A program made the position numbers and the translations under genes. A model generated the notes under the pieces. The model saw only the letters and a list, made by a program, of their open reading frames with translations. It was not told the DNA's origin and ran no database searches. Shown one piece after another: positions 35,890 to 44,355 of a stretch of DNA of 64,000 nt; within the stretch, counting starts at the first letter, position 1; each line of letters starts with the position of its first letter. This stretch comes from Shimia haliotis (GTDB lineage: Bacteria; Pseudomonadota; Alphaproteobacteria; Rhodobacterales; Rhodobacteraceae): the NCBI RefSeq assembly GCF_900114415.1, contig NZ_FOSZ01000001.1, positions 124,001 to 188,000 on the forward strand, in the 5' to 3' direction.

Positions 35890-36243
35890 ATGACCGGCTA
35901 TCTCACCACGCATGTTTTGGACACGGCACGCGGCTGTCCTGCAGAAGGCATTAAGATTGCGCTTTACCGCGTTTCTGGAAATTCTCACCGCAAAATCGCC
36001 GAAGCTGCAACCAATGCGGACGGGCGCACAGATGCGCCAATCCTGCCGGAGGGAAAATTCAAAACCGGCACTTATGAGTTGATTTTCTTCTGTGGTGACT
36101 ACCTTCGAAAAACGGGGCAGGCTGAAGGAGAAACGCTGTTTCTTGACGGCATTCCAATCCGTTTCGGTATGGATGAACGTGATCATTATCACGTGCCTCT
36201 CCTGCTGTCGCCTTTTGGATATTCGACCTACAGAGGCAGCTAA
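35890..36243 (+). CDS. uraH: 5-hydroxyisourate hydrolase (transthyretin-like)
   Basis: A 117-residue enzyme of urate breakdown that hydrolyses 5-hydroxyisourate to OHCU. It starts MTGYLTTHVLDTARGCPAEGI with the active-site His near residue 8, has the Arg in the region near 45, HYHVPLLLSPFGYSTYRGS near the end, and the C-terminal YRGS tetrapeptide that separates the enzyme from transthyretin. AAAGGGG precedes the ATG at 35890. The gap of 288 bases before it also holds the aceE promoter. No other urate gene is nearby. Confidence 0.93.
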   Translation: MTGYLTTHVLDTARGCPAEGIKIALYRVSGNSHRKIAEAATNADGRTDAPILPEGKFKTGTYELIFFCGDYLRKTGQAEGETLFLDGIPIRFGMDERDHYHVPLLLSPFGYSTYRGS

Positions 36244-36251
36244 TGGATTGT

Positions 36252-37166
36252 TTATAAGGTTGATTTTTTGAGATCAGCCTGAACCCGTGGCGTCATCCAA
36301 TCAATAAAGAGACGCGTTTTGGGATCCTGATGGCGTCTGTGGGTATAAAGCAATGCCATTTGGATCGGCACCGGCGGAGACTCGGTGAGGACAGGTTGCA
36401 GGGCACCGGAGCTAAGGTGTTCGGCAATCTCAAAGACGGGCTTGAGGGTGATCCCCAGGCCCGCCAGCGCCCAGTCAGTAAGGACATCGCCGTCGTCGGA
36501 TTCAAAGGGTCCTTTGACGGCAAACCTTTGCACTCCGTCCGGCATTTCCAGTGGCCACTGAAACTCCGGAGCGCCGGGATAGCGCAAGTTCAGACAGTCG
36601 TGAGTTCCGGCTGTGAGTTGCTGCGGAGATTCCGGCGCGCCCCGTTCCGCGAGATAGGACGGCGCCGCGCACAGAACGCGGGCGCAATCGGCAATTTTCT
36701 TGATCCGTAGGCTGCTGTCTTCCGGCACGCCTAGAAAAAAGGCCGCGTCGATGCCTTCCGCCGTAAGGTCAAGTTTGCGATCAGACAAGCGAAGGCGCAG
36801 ATCGATAAGCGGATATTCTCTTTTGAATTCAGGGATTAATGGTGCGATGAGGCGGCGTCCGACGCCAAGCGGGGCGGCCACGTGCAACAACCCCCGGGGG
36901 CTTTGAGTGATGGAGTTGATTGCGGCCTCGGCTTCGTCAATCGCCTCAAGTATCTTGCAGGCCCCTTCATAAAAGATGTTGCCCTGCTCGGTGGGGTTAA
37001 GTTGCCGCGTGGTGCGGTGAAACAATCGAACGCTAAGGTAGTCTTCGAGTTGGGATATGCGCGACGAAGCCACCGCCGCAGAGATGCGTTGGTCGCGGGC
37101 TGCGGCGGACATGCTGCCGAGTTCGTAGACGCGGACAAAGGTGCGAATGTTGTCGAAGTAGGACAT
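36252..37166 (-). CDS. LysR family transcriptional regulator
   Basis: A 304-residue regulator with the LysR N-terminal winged helix (YFDNIRTFVRVYELGSMSAAARDQRISAAVASSRISQLEDYLSVRLFHRTTRQ) and a periplasmic-binding-like effector domain from about 90. It converges on the 5-hydroxyisourate hydrolase gene. An imperfectly spaced inverted repeat, CTTCA-N9-TGAAG, lies at 37174-37192 just upstream of its start. Target and ligand cannot be deduced. Confidence 0.88.
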   Translation of the reverse strand: MSYFDNIRTFVRVYELGSMSAAARDQRISAAVASSRISQLEDYLSVRLFHRTTRQLNPTEQGNIFYEGACKILEAIDEAEAAINSITQSPRGLLHVAAPLGVGRRLIAPLIPEFKREYPLIDLRLRLSDRKLDLTAEGIDAAFFLGVPEDSSLRIKKIADCARVLCAAPSYLAERGAPESPQQLTAGTHDCLNLRYPGAPEFQWPLEMPDGVQRFAVKGPFESDDGDVLTDWALAGLGITLKPVFEIAEHLSSGALQPVLTESPPVPIQMALLYTHRRHQDPKTRLFIDWMTPRVQADLKKSTL

Positions 37167-37407
37167 GATTGATCTTCAGGATATTTTTGAAGCTGTTCGG
37201 AGCTTTTGCCAATAGATAGGACGGCAGGGCTGTGCGAGAGTCAACTGAATGGCGGGCTCCCGGATTTGTTGTGGGGAACCGTGTGCAATCCGCTGGTGTG
37301 AATGCTATGCCGCTGATGCCCGCAAATTGGCAAAGCCTTAGGGCGAGTGCGCAATTTTTGTGTGACTTTTGTCGTGGAAAAATGGCCAGCGTTAGTTGAG
37401 GAACATC

Positions 37408-38070
37408 ATGAAAAATATCATTATTTTTGATCTGGACGGTACGCTTGTCGACAGCGCGCCTGAAATTTTGGATGCGGTTAACCGGGTTTGGAGCGGTCGG
37501 GGATATGATCCGTTTGATTTGCCAACGTTGATTTCCTTTGTCGGCAAAGGCCTGCCGAATTTGATCCAATTGGCGATGAAAGCGCGTGAGGTTGAGGCAT
37601 CCGAATATCAAGATCTACATGATGAGGTTCTCGGAATTTACAACGCGGCGGACGGGGCTTTAACCAAACCATATGATGGTGTTGAGGATATGCTGGAAAC
37701 GCTTGTGGATCAGGGGTTTTTGCTGGGCATTTGCACAAACAAGCCGGAGGAAGCCGCTCGGCAGGTGTTGCGCGTCTTTGGCTGGGATTCGCTGTTTGAA
37801 AGCGTTGTGGGCGGTGACACATTTGCGGCGCGCAAGCCGGATCCTCAGCCGTTGAATGCAGTGTGGCAAGCGCTGGGGGCGGGTCCGATGCTGTATGTCG
37901 GGGACAGCGAAACAGACGCGGAAACCGCTGTCGCCGCGAAGGCGAAATTCGCATTGTTCACAGAGGGCTATCGCAAAAAACCTGTGCAAGCACTGGCACA
38001 TGATTTTGTGTTTTCTGACTATGCGAGGTTCATGGGCATCGTTGATGAGGTCTTTGGCGACAGGGGATAA
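37408..38070 (+). CDS. gph: HAD phosphatase, phosphoglycolate phosphatase-like
   Basis: A 220-residue HAD hydrolase of the Gph group. Motif I is FDLDGTLVDSAPE (nucleophile near residue 8), motif II is CTNKPEE near 112, motif III is the RKPDP lysine near 142, and motif IV is VGDSETDAETA near 170. An alpha-helical cap separates I and II. The likely substrate is 2-phosphoglycolate, formed by DNA 3'-end repair or photorespiration-like reactions. GAGGA lies 5 bases before the ATG at 37408. Confidence 0.85.
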   Translation: MKNIIIFDLDGTLVDSAPEILDAVNRVWSGRGYDPFDLPTLISFVGKGLPNLIQLAMKAREVEASEYQDLHDEVLGIYNAADGALTKPYDGVEDMLETLVDQGFLLGICTNKPEEAARQVLRVFGWDSLFESVVGGDTFAARKPDPQPLNAVWQALGAGPMLYVGDSETDAETAVAAKAKFALFTEGYRKKPVQALAHDFVFSDYARFMGIVDEVFGDRG

Positions 38071-38158
38071 TGCCTGTCGTCACGCAATCGTCGCTTGCTC
38101 CAAACGCCGTTTTGTCACTAGGCTGTCTCCAAATCGTGACAATTCGGGAGGTGTGTTC

Positions 38159-38734
38159 ATGAAATCGTTTTTTGCCAAGGGGTTGGCGGTCGTTTCTCTC
38201 ATGGTTGCGGGGGCGGTGAGTGCTGCGGAGATCGAGGTTTCACCGGCGAATCCACAACCTAAGGGTCTAAAGCAAGGCCTGAAGGTCTCTTATTACACCG
38301 GCGAACGGTCGGTGCGGGACATCAGCGCGGCCAAGCAACGGGCAAAGAAGGCCAAGCCTGGTAAGCCGCTTGCGGGATTGAACTATCCGGACAAAGGGCG
38401 CGGGGCCGAAGTGTTGACATCTGGTCTGGCAGAGCTCGTGGTCGCGGATATTTCTGGCTACATCAAATTTCCGGCGGCGGGCACTTATGACCTTGAATTC
38501 TTTAGCAATGATGGCTCCCAGTTCTGGATTGGCGGACAGTCAGTGGCGAAGTTGACAGGCATCACCCCCTGCGCCAGCGCGGGGCGTCCGAAGATCAAAG
38601 TCCCAAGCGCGGGCTGGTACGAATTCAAAGCGGTTTACTTTCAAAAAGAAGGCACGGCGTGCCTTGAATCGGAATGGAAATCCCCCGGTGGCAAGCGCCA
38701 GCTGATCCCGAACTCGGCATTTGGCTACAAATAG
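38159..38734 (+). CDS. Secreted PA14-like domain protein
   Basis: A 191-residue exported protein. A signal peptide of about 22 residues (MKSFFAKGLAVVSLMVAGAVSA) precedes a single beta-sandwich resembling the PA14/GLEYA fold. The typical core segments are GLKVSYYTGE, then GYIKFPAAGTYDLEFFSNDGSQFWIGGQ near 100, and GWYEFKAVYFQKEGTACLESEWKSPGGK near 155. PA14 domains often bind carbohydrates in the envelope; here it stands alone with no catalytic partner. CGGGAGG precedes the ATG. A strong terminator follows. Confidence 0.7.
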   Translation: MKSFFAKGLAVVSLMVAGAVSAAEIEVSPANPQPKGLKQGLKVSYYTGERSVRDISAAKQRAKKAKPGKPLAGLNYPDKGRGAEVLTSGLAELVVADISGYIKFPAAGTYDLEFFSNDGSQFWIGGQSVAKLTGITPCASAGRPKIKVPSAGWYEFKAVYFQKEGTACLESEWKSPGGKRQLIPNSAFGYK

Positions 38735-38757
38735 CGTTAACCACAATAGATGCACAG

Positions 38758-38782
38758 AAGGGGGCGATCGCCCCCTTTTTTG
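38758..38782 (+). terminator. Intrinsic terminator after PA14-like gene
   Basis: AAGGGGGCGATCGCCCCCTT is a perfect stem (38758-38777) followed by TTTTG, 24 bases after the stop codon. Confidence 0.9.
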
Positions 38783-38798
38783 TGCGCAAATTGTAAAC

Positions 38799-38842
38799 GT
38801 CGGTATTCTGTCGGTATCACGTCGGCAATCCGTCGGTGCCCT
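38799..38842 (+). repeat. Four 11-bp phased GTCGG direct repeats upstream of SulP gene
   Basis: GTCGG begins at 38799, 38810, 38821 and 38832, exactly every 11 bases. The units are GTCGGTATTCT, GTCGGTATCAC, GTCGGCAATCC and GTCGGTGCCCT. One unit per helical turn, about 140 bases before a transporter gene, resembles tandem sites for a winged-helix response regulator. Confidence 0.6.
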
Positions 38843-38978
38843 ATTTCTGCGCGAGATACGGGATTTTGTGCAACGGACACCGCGTCAGCGAGTGGATCGC
38901 AGGAGGCCAGCTTGTGCGGCTGGGTCAAAACCGCTAGGGGGAGCGCAGCGAACACTCCTTACAGACGCAGGTATCCAT

Positions 38979-40616
38979 ATGAGACGCGCGGCGCTGGCCA
39001 TGCTGGCTAAGAATATTTCTCCCCCCAATCTGTCGATCATGCAGGACGAAGGTCTGACCGTGGGGCGGATCAAAACCGAAGTTCTGTCGGGTCTGACCGT
39101 GGCTCTGGCCTTGGTGCCGGAGGCGGTGGCCTTTGCCTTTGTGGCGGGGGTGCATCCGCTCGTAGGGCTTTATGCCGCTTTCATGGTGGGTTTGATCACG
39201 GCGATCTTCGGCGGACGCCCCGGCATGATTTCCGGCGCGACCGGCGCGTTGGCGGTGGTGATGGTCGCCTTGGTGGCGCAACACGGGGTTGAATACCTGT
39301 TTGCCACGGTGGTGTTGATGGGCATTTTACAGGTCATTGCGGGCGTGATGCATTGGGGCAAGTTCATTCGCCTTGTTCCGCATCCGGTGATGCTGGGTTT
39401 TGTAAACGGTCTGGCGATTGTGATCTTTCTTGCGCAGATGAGCCAGTTCAAACAACCCGGAAGCATGGTCAGTGATGGCCACGGCATGACAGGCGGCGAA
39501 TGGCTGGCTGGTCCGCAGATGTTGACCATGCTGGGTCTGGTTGGTTTGACGATGGGGGTCATTTATCTGATGCCCAAAGTCACCAAGGCGTTTCCAGCGC
39601 CTTTGGCGGGCATCGCGATCACGGCGATCGTGGTTATTGTTTTTGGTTTGGATGTGCCTCGTGTGGGCGATATGGCTTCAATCGAAGGCGGTTTGCCCGC
39701 GTTCCACATTCCGGCTGTGCCTTTGAACTATGAAACCTTCAGCATCATATTGCCCTATGCGGTCATTCTGGCGGCAATTGGTTTGATCGAAAGCCTTCTG
39801 ACGCTCAACCTCGTCGGGGAGATGACCGGCAAACGCGGTGGTGCGTCGCAGGAATGTATCGCACAGGGGGCGGCCAACGTGGCGACCGGGTTCTTCGGCG
39901 GCATGGGCGGTTGTGCGATGATCGGTCAGTCGATGATCAACGTCAAATCAGGTGGCAGGACGCGGATTGCTGGTATTGCGGCGGCCTTGTTCCTGTTGGC
40001 GTTTATCTTGTGGGCGAGCAGTCTGATTGAGCAAATTCCGCTGGCTGCGCTGGTTGGTGTGATGTTCATGGTAGTGATTGGCACGTTTGCATGGAACAGC
40101 TTTAAAATCATGCGCAAGGTGCCTTTGATGGACGCCTTTGTGATTGTGCTGGTGACGGTTGTGACCGTGCTGGAAGACCTCGCGGTGGCTGTGGTTGTTG
40201 GTGTGATTGTCAGCGCGCTGGCCTATGCATGGCAGAACGCGCGGCGCATTCACGCGATCACCCGCGAAAGCGAAAGCGATCCGGGGGCGAAGGTCTATGA
40301 GATCGAGGGGCCGCTGTTTTTCGGGTCATCTGATGGTTTCACCGAGTTGTTTGAGATCGAGAACGATCCGGCACATGTGATCGTGGATTTTGCCCGCTCT
40401 CGCGTGGTGGATCAGTCGGCGTTGCAGGCCATCGAAGCGGTTGCGGCAAAGTATGAGGCCGCTGGCAAGCAGTTGGTGCTGCGCCATCTGAGCCGGGATT
40501 GTCATGAACTTCTAAGCCGCGCCGGAAACCTGATGGTGGATAGCGACGACGACCCCGAATACGAGATCGCGGTGGATTATTCCGTGCGCACAGGGGTGTT
40601 TGGCGGCGGACACTGA
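38979..40616 (+). CDS. SulP family anion transporter with STAS domain
   Basis: A membrane protein of about 545 residues. The transporter domain (about 30-415) has the SulP pattern VALALVPEAVAFAFVAGVHPLVGLYAAF and a later AQGAANVATGFFGGMGGCAMIGQSMINVKSGG. The C-terminal STAS domain (about 435-545) holds IVDFARSRVVDQSALQAIEAV. Members carry sulfate, bicarbonate or other anions. The start is uncertain among ATGs at 38979, 39000 and 39039; none has a strong ribosome site, and I prefer the first, with AGG 8 bases upstream. Confidence 0.88.
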   Translation: MRRAALAMLAKNISPPNLSIMQDEGLTVGRIKTEVLSGLTVALALVPEAVAFAFVAGVHPLVGLYAAFMVGLITAIFGGRPGMISGATGALAVVMVALVAQHGVEYLFATVVLMGILQVIAGVMHWGKFIRLVPHPVMLGFVNGLAIVIFLAQMSQFKQPGSMVSDGHGMTGGEWLAGPQMLTMLGLVGLTMGVIYLMPKVTKAFPAPLAGIAITAIVVIVFGLDVPRVGDMASIEGGLPAFHIPAVPLNYETFSIILPYAVILAAIGLIESLLTLNLVGEMTGKRGGASQECIAQGAANVATGFFGGMGGCAMIGQSMINVKSGGRTRIAGIAAALFLLAFILWASSLIEQIPLAALVGVMFMVVIGTFAWNSFKIMRKVPLMDAFVIVLVTVVTVLEDLAVAVVVGVIVSALAYAWQNARRIHAITRESESDPGAKVYEIEGPLFFGSSDGFTELFEIENDPAHVIVDFARSRVVDQSALQAIEAVAAKYEAAGKQLVLRHLSRDCHELLSRAGNLMVDSDDDPEYEIAVDYSVRTGVFGGGH

Positions 40617-40634
40617 GCCGCGCCGCATTGGATT

Positions 40635-40668
40635 AAAAAGGGCTGGCCGTGAGGCTGGCCCTTTTTGT
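40635..40668 (+). terminator. Intrinsic terminator after SulP gene
   Basis: AAAAAGGGC pairs with GCCCTTTTT, and an inner TGGCC/GGCTG part includes two G-T wobbles around the GTGA loop; the uracil tract is part of the stem. It lies 18 bases after the stop codon. Confidence 0.85.
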
Positions 40669-40752
40669 GGTTTTGCCACCGCACGCTCTCTATGCCTTGA
40701 ACTCCTGACGCAATGGGCGCATCACTTTGGCAGTATCTCGGGACCACGTTGC

Positions 40753-41664
40753 ATGACCTTTATCGCCATTTTGATCGGGCTTCTGCCTTCGTTTCTGCTG
40801 GTTGGCCTCGGCGGGTTGCTGCGTAATCGGCTGAGCACAAATGCTTGGCAGGGGCTGGACAAATTAAACTTTGAAATCCTGTTTCCAGCGCTGTTGTTTG
40901 TGGCTGCGTCCCAACGCGAAATTGAGGTGGGGGCGATTGTCACCATCGCTCCGATCGTCTGGGGGCTTTTGGCTGTCGGGCTTGGTGTGGGGTATCTGGC
41001 GCGTCGGCATGGGCCGGAACGGTTTCTGGATTTTGCCGGAGCATGGCAAACCGCTTGGCGGTTCAACACCGCGTTGGCGTTTATCGCCATAGCCACAACC
41101 GACAAGGCGGATGCGGGGGTGATGGCTGTCTGCATCGGGATGGCGGTGCCGATGGCGAATGTCTTTGCGGTGGCTGGTCTCTCGCGTGGAGGCAGTCTTG
41201 GCGTTTGGGGGACGGTCAAGAAGGTGGCGCTTAACCCGTTTTTGCTGGCGTCGCTCGGCGGTGTGCTGGTGGGGGTGAGCGGGATTGTGATCCCCGCGCC
41301 GGTTCTGGCACCGCTGGAAATGCTCGCGGCTGCTGCGATCCCGATCGCCTTGATATCTGTCGGAGCGACAATGAACTGGGGCGCCTTGGCGCGACTGGAT
41401 CGGTTCAGTGCACATATTTGCGCAACCAAGCTCATGGTGATGCCGGCAGCGGCTTTGGGCCTGTCGTTGGGGCTCGGGTTGGCACCGTCGTTGGCGGTGG
41501 TTCTGGTGATCTGGGCGGCACTGCCCACAGCCAGTGCGGCGCATGTGCTGGCGGCAGGGTTTGGCGCGGATCGGGAGCTGGCGGCGACGCTGGTGGCGCA
41601 GACGACCTTGTTGGGTGCGATCAGCTTGCCGGTGTGGATCACCGTGGCAACTGTGCTGTTTTAG
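40753..41664 (+). CDS. AEC (auxin efflux carrier) family transporter
   Basis: A 303-residue protein with ten hydrophobic segments in two five-helix halves. The AEC pattern includes NRLSTNAWQGLDKLNFEILFPALLF near 25-50 and AIPIALISVGATM near 195. Bacterial members move malate, malonate or other organic acids. The ATG at 40753 has no obvious ribosome site. It is separated from the SulP gene by a terminator, so it has its own promoter. Confidence 0.85.
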   Translation: MTFIAILIGLLPSFLLVGLGGLLRNRLSTNAWQGLDKLNFEILFPALLFVAASQREIEVGAIVTIAPIVWGLLAVGLGVGYLARRHGPERFLDFAGAWQTAWRFNTALAFIAIATTDKADAGVMAVCIGMAVPMANVFAVAGLSRGGSLGVWGTVKKVALNPFLLASLGGVLVGVSGIVIPAPVLAPLEMLAAAAIPIALISVGATMNWGALARLDRFSAHICATKLMVMPAAALGLSLGLGLAPSLAVVLVIWAALPTASAAHVLAAGFGADRELAATLVAQTTLLGAISLPVWITVATVLF

Positions 41665-42293
41665 ACTTGGGATAAGGCGTCCACATCCCCCGCCATGATT
41701 GCGGGAACGGCACGTTCGACTTTGTCCTTGGGCCAATCCCACCAAGCTATCGAAAGCAGACGGGCGACTGTGGCCGCGTCAAAGCGGGTTTTCACGACGC
41801 TGCCTGGATTGCCGGTGACGATGCCATAGGGGGGCACTTCGCCCCGCACGACCGCTCCGGCGCCGATAATGGCACCGTGTCCGATCCGCGCGCCGGGCAG
41901 GACAAGTGCGTTGTATCCAAACCAGACGTCATGGCCCACAATCGTGTCGCGGGTGTCAGGCTGAAAGCCGGATCGCGCGGTTTCGTCAAAGATCGGGAAG
42001 GGATAGCAGGACAGCCCGTCCGTCGCGTGGTTGGCGGAACTGGTGACAAAGCGCACGCCGTGGGCAATCTGGCAGAATTTGCCGATGCGCAATTTTTCTT
42101 TGCTGAACGGAAAGAGGTAGGGCGCGAGGGTTTGCGCCCAGTCTTTTGGCTCTTCAAAGGAAGACGCATAGGTGTAGTCGCCGACCTCGAACTTGGGGTT
42201 GTTCACCACTTGCGACAGAAACACAGTGCCTTTGAGCGGCTCGCCCTCGGGCATCAGGATCGGGTGGGCAACAGTCGGGTCGGGCAGGGGCAT
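41661..42293 (-). CDS. CatB/Vat-type hexapeptide acetyltransferase
   Basis: A 210-residue left-handed beta-helix acetyltransferase of the xenobiotic (XAT) class. It has IGKFCQIAHGVRFVTSSANHATDGLSCYPF near 72-100, with the catalytic His in the ANHATDG loop, then TIVGHDVWFGYNALVLPGARIGHGAIIGAGAVV near 118-150. Relatives acetylate chloramphenicol or streptogramins, but many chromosomal members have unknown substrates and resistance should not be assumed. Its ATG shares one base with the stop of the flavin reductase gene, so the two are translationally coupled. Confidence 0.85.
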   Translation of the reverse strand: MPLPDPTVAHPILMPEGEPLKGTVFLSQVVNNPKFEVGDYTYASSFEEPKDWAQTLAPYLFPFSKEKLRIGKFCQIAHGVRFVTSSANHATDGLSCYPFPIFDETARSGFQPDTRDTIVGHDVWFGYNALVLPGARIGHGAIIGAGAVVRGEVPPYGIVTGNPGSVVKTRFDAATVARLLSIAWWDWPKDKVERAVPAIMAGDVDALSQV

Positions 42294-42898
42294 CAATCGT
42301 CCGGTCGGGCCAAAGTGAAGGTGTTGTCGACCACTGAATAGTCGCGGTAGCCCAGACGGGCCAGCGGGCGGAAGGTGGTGACATCAAAGATGCCGTCCAC
42401 GATACAGTCGTCGCGCATGTGGATGCCGGTGACCTCGCCCATGATGATGAAGTTGTTTTCGCCAAGCTGTTCCACGATCTGGGTCATGCGGCATTCCATT
42501 GAGGCGGGCGCCCCGACAAGGCGCGGGCAGTCGATGGTGTCGCATTGCGCTGCTTCAAGGCCGGCACGGTCAAATTCGTCCACGTCTTTTTCAAAGGTGG
42601 TGGTGGAGGCATTCATGGCATCCCGCATCGCTTCTTCGACGATGTTGATGCAGAACACACCGGTTTCTCGGATGTTGGCGAGGCTGTCTTTGCCTTCGGA
42701 TTGATCCGGTTTGGTGCCGGTGGAGGCAAACATCACCTGCGGTGGCGTGTAGGAGGTGCCATTGAAAAACGAATACGGCGCGAGGTTGCGCACGCCGTTT
42801 GCATCCTGTGTCGAGACCCACGCAATCGGGCGCGGTGTGATGAGTGCATTGAACGGATTGTGCGGCAGGCCGTGGCCTTCGGAGGGAATATAGAACAT
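42293..42898 (-). CDS. Flavin reductase family protein (FMN split barrel)
   Basis: A 201-residue FMN-binding protein. The N-terminal NPFNALITPRPIAWVSTQDANGVRNLAPYSFFNGTSYTPP is the flavin-binding signature, and GEVTGIHM near 160 belongs to the split-barrel core. Members reduce free flavin with NAD(P)H for a partner monooxygenase or act as oxidoreductases. No partner monooxygenase adjoins it; the coupled downstream gene is an acetyltransferase. AGGAAG lies 6 bases before the ATG. Confidence 0.85.
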   Translation of the reverse strand: MFYIPSEGHGLPHNPFNALITPRPIAWVSTQDANGVRNLAPYSFFNGTSYTPPQVMFASTGTKPDQSEGKDSLANIRETGVFCINIVEEAMRDAMNASTTTFEKDVDEFDRAGLEAAQCDTIDCPRLVGAPASMECRMTQIVEQLGENNFIIMGEVTGIHMRDDCIVDGIFDVTTFRPLARLGYRDYSVVDNTFTLARPDD

Positions 42899-42995
42899 CG
42901 CGGGCTTCCTATTGGTTTGCGCCCAGACCTAGCGTCATGTTAGGGGCGAGGAAACAGCAAAAAGACTCCGAGAGGCGCGGGGGAGCGCAAGGAAC

Positions 42996-43487
42996 GTGTT
43001 CAGGCTTGCACAGGAAACGGCGGACGACTGGTGGGAGGTCGAAGCGCTCTATGATCTCTGCTTTGCTCCGGGTCGGGAGGCCCTGAGCTCTTACCGCTTG
43101 CGTGATGGGGTGCCGCCGGTGGCGGAATTGTCGCTTGTGGCGCGGGACGAGCAGGACATCCTTGCCGGTGCAATCCGTTTTTGGCCCGTGAAAATAGGCG
43201 CTTGTCGGGCGTTGTTGTTGGGGCCTGTGGCAGTGCATCCGACCCATCAGGGCGAAGGTCTTGGCGGGTTGTTGATTGAGGAAAGTCTGGCCTGTGCGGT
43301 TCAGGAAAACTGGTTGCGGGTGATGCTGGTGGGGGATGCGCCCTATTACCGCCGTTTCGGGTTTGAAAGGCTCTCGGGGGTGGTGATGCCGCCGCCGACG
43401 AACCCCGACCGTGTTTTGGGGCGGGAATTGCTCGATGGGGCTTGGGACGGGGTGACCGGCGATGTCCGGTCAGTCGCTGACGGTTGA
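42996..43487 (+). CDS. GNAT family N-acetyltransferase
   Basis: A 163-residue GNAT protein started by GTG at 42996. The acetyl-CoA loop lies in GPVAVHPTHQGEGLGGLLIEESL near 80-100 (pattern Q/R-x-x-G-x-G/A), followed by the strand VMLVGDAPYYRRFGFER typical of the YhbS-like subgroup. The acceptor is unknown. It is divergent from the flavin reductase gene and 30 bases upstream of the EcsC gene, so these two plus-strand genes may form an operon. Confidence 0.85.
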   Translation: MFRLAQETADDWWEVEALYDLCFAPGREALSSYRLRDGVPPVAELSLVARDEQDILAGAIRFWPVKIGACRALLLGPVAVHPTHQGEGLGGLLIEESLACAVQENWLRVMLVGDAPYYRRFGFERLSGVVMPPPTNPDRVLGRELLDGAWDGVTGDVRSVADG

Positions 43488-43517
43488 TCTGTCGCCAAGC
43501 CTTCCTAGATTCACTCT

Positions 43518-44291
43518 ATGACTGATTATGAAATCTTGCCGTCTGAACCGGTTGTCGTGCTGGATCTTGAAGCTGAACTGGATGGCCTGGCCAAACGCTA
43601 TCAGGGTGCGTCCGGGATGGGAATCAAGGTGCTGGGCCTGTTGGGCTTGCCCGTGTCGGGCCTGATTTCCTCGCTGCCCAAAGAGGTGCAAAGCGGGTTG
43701 GGGTCGGGCACGGAGAAAGCTTTGGGGCAGGCGGTGAAGCTGGCCAACGGCTCGCGCGGGTTGCTGAAGGATCAGCCGGACTGGATCAATGCGTCCCTGA
43801 CCGCGGCCCTTGGTGCCGCAGGCGGTGTCGGCGGCGTGACCTCGGCGTTGGCGGAGTTGCCGGTGACTGTGACCGTGCTTTTGCGCGCCATTCAGTCGGT
43901 GGCGGTCCAGCACGGGTTTGATCCCAATCATGACAGCGTGAAATTTGATTGCTTGCAGGTTCTGGCGGCAAACGGGCCCTTCACAGAGGACAAGGGCGCG
44001 GACCTATCAATGTTGGAGCAGCGGGCGGGGTTGGCTGTTGGTGGCGCCAAATGGGTCAGTGCGGTCTTGGTGCCAAAGCTTGCGCCAGTGCTGGGACAGA
44101 AGCTTGCGGCACAGGCCGTGCCGGTGATTGGGGCGGCGATGGGGGCAGCGACGAACTATGCCTTTACCAGTTACTATCAAGACATTGCCCACGTGCATTT
44201 CCGGCTGCGCAAGCTGGCGGTTGATCTTGATATACCGCCAGAAGAGTTGGTTGCGGGAATGATGGTCCGGCTGGAGGGCGCGCCTACTTAG
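43518..44291 (+). CDS. EcsC family protein
   Basis: A 257-residue protein with the EcsC domain over most of its length (DGLAKRYQGASGMGIKVLGLLG at the start and AQAVPVIGAAMGAATNYAFTSYYQDIAHVHFRLRKLA near 210). Hydrophobic glycine-rich helices suggest a membrane-associated protein. It is named after the third gene of the Bacillus ecs locus, and its biochemical function is not known. No strong ribosome site is visible, so translation may depend on the GNAT gene just upstream. Confidence 0.82.
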   Translation: MTDYEILPSEPVVVLDLEAELDGLAKRYQGASGMGIKVLGLLGLPVSGLISSLPKEVQSGLGSGTEKALGQAVKLANGSRGLLKDQPDWINASLTAALGAAGGVGGVTSALAELPVTVTVLLRAIQSVAVQHGFDPNHDSVKFDCLQVLAANGPFTEDKGADLSMLEQRAGLAVGGAKWVSAVLVPKLAPVLGQKLAAQAVPVIGAAMGAATNYAFTSYYQDIAHVHFRLRKLAVDLDIPPEELVAGMMVRLEGAPT

Positions 44292-44295
44292 GCTT

Positions 44296-44316
44296 GGTGC
44301 GCAGGAACCGCGCACC
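44296..44316. terminator. Hairpin between converging ecsC-like and ptsP genes
   Basis: GGTGCGC and GCGCACC form a perfect 7-bp stem with a 7-base loop in the 64-base gap between two stop codons. The uracil tract is weak on both sides, so efficiency is uncertain. Confidence 0.45.
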
Positions 44317-44355
44317 TTAAGAAGTTTTGGCGAACTGCGAAACGCAGTCCTGAGG

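Noticed and set aside
37174-37192. LysR box CTTCA-N9-TGAAG
   Set aside because: The classical T-N11-A spacing is not met and no target gene is evident, so I mention it only in the LysR entry.
41661-42293. Antibiotic resistance acetyltransferase
   Set aside because: The XAT fold is clear, but chromosomal members in this group are not shown to act on drugs and nothing in the context suggests resistance.
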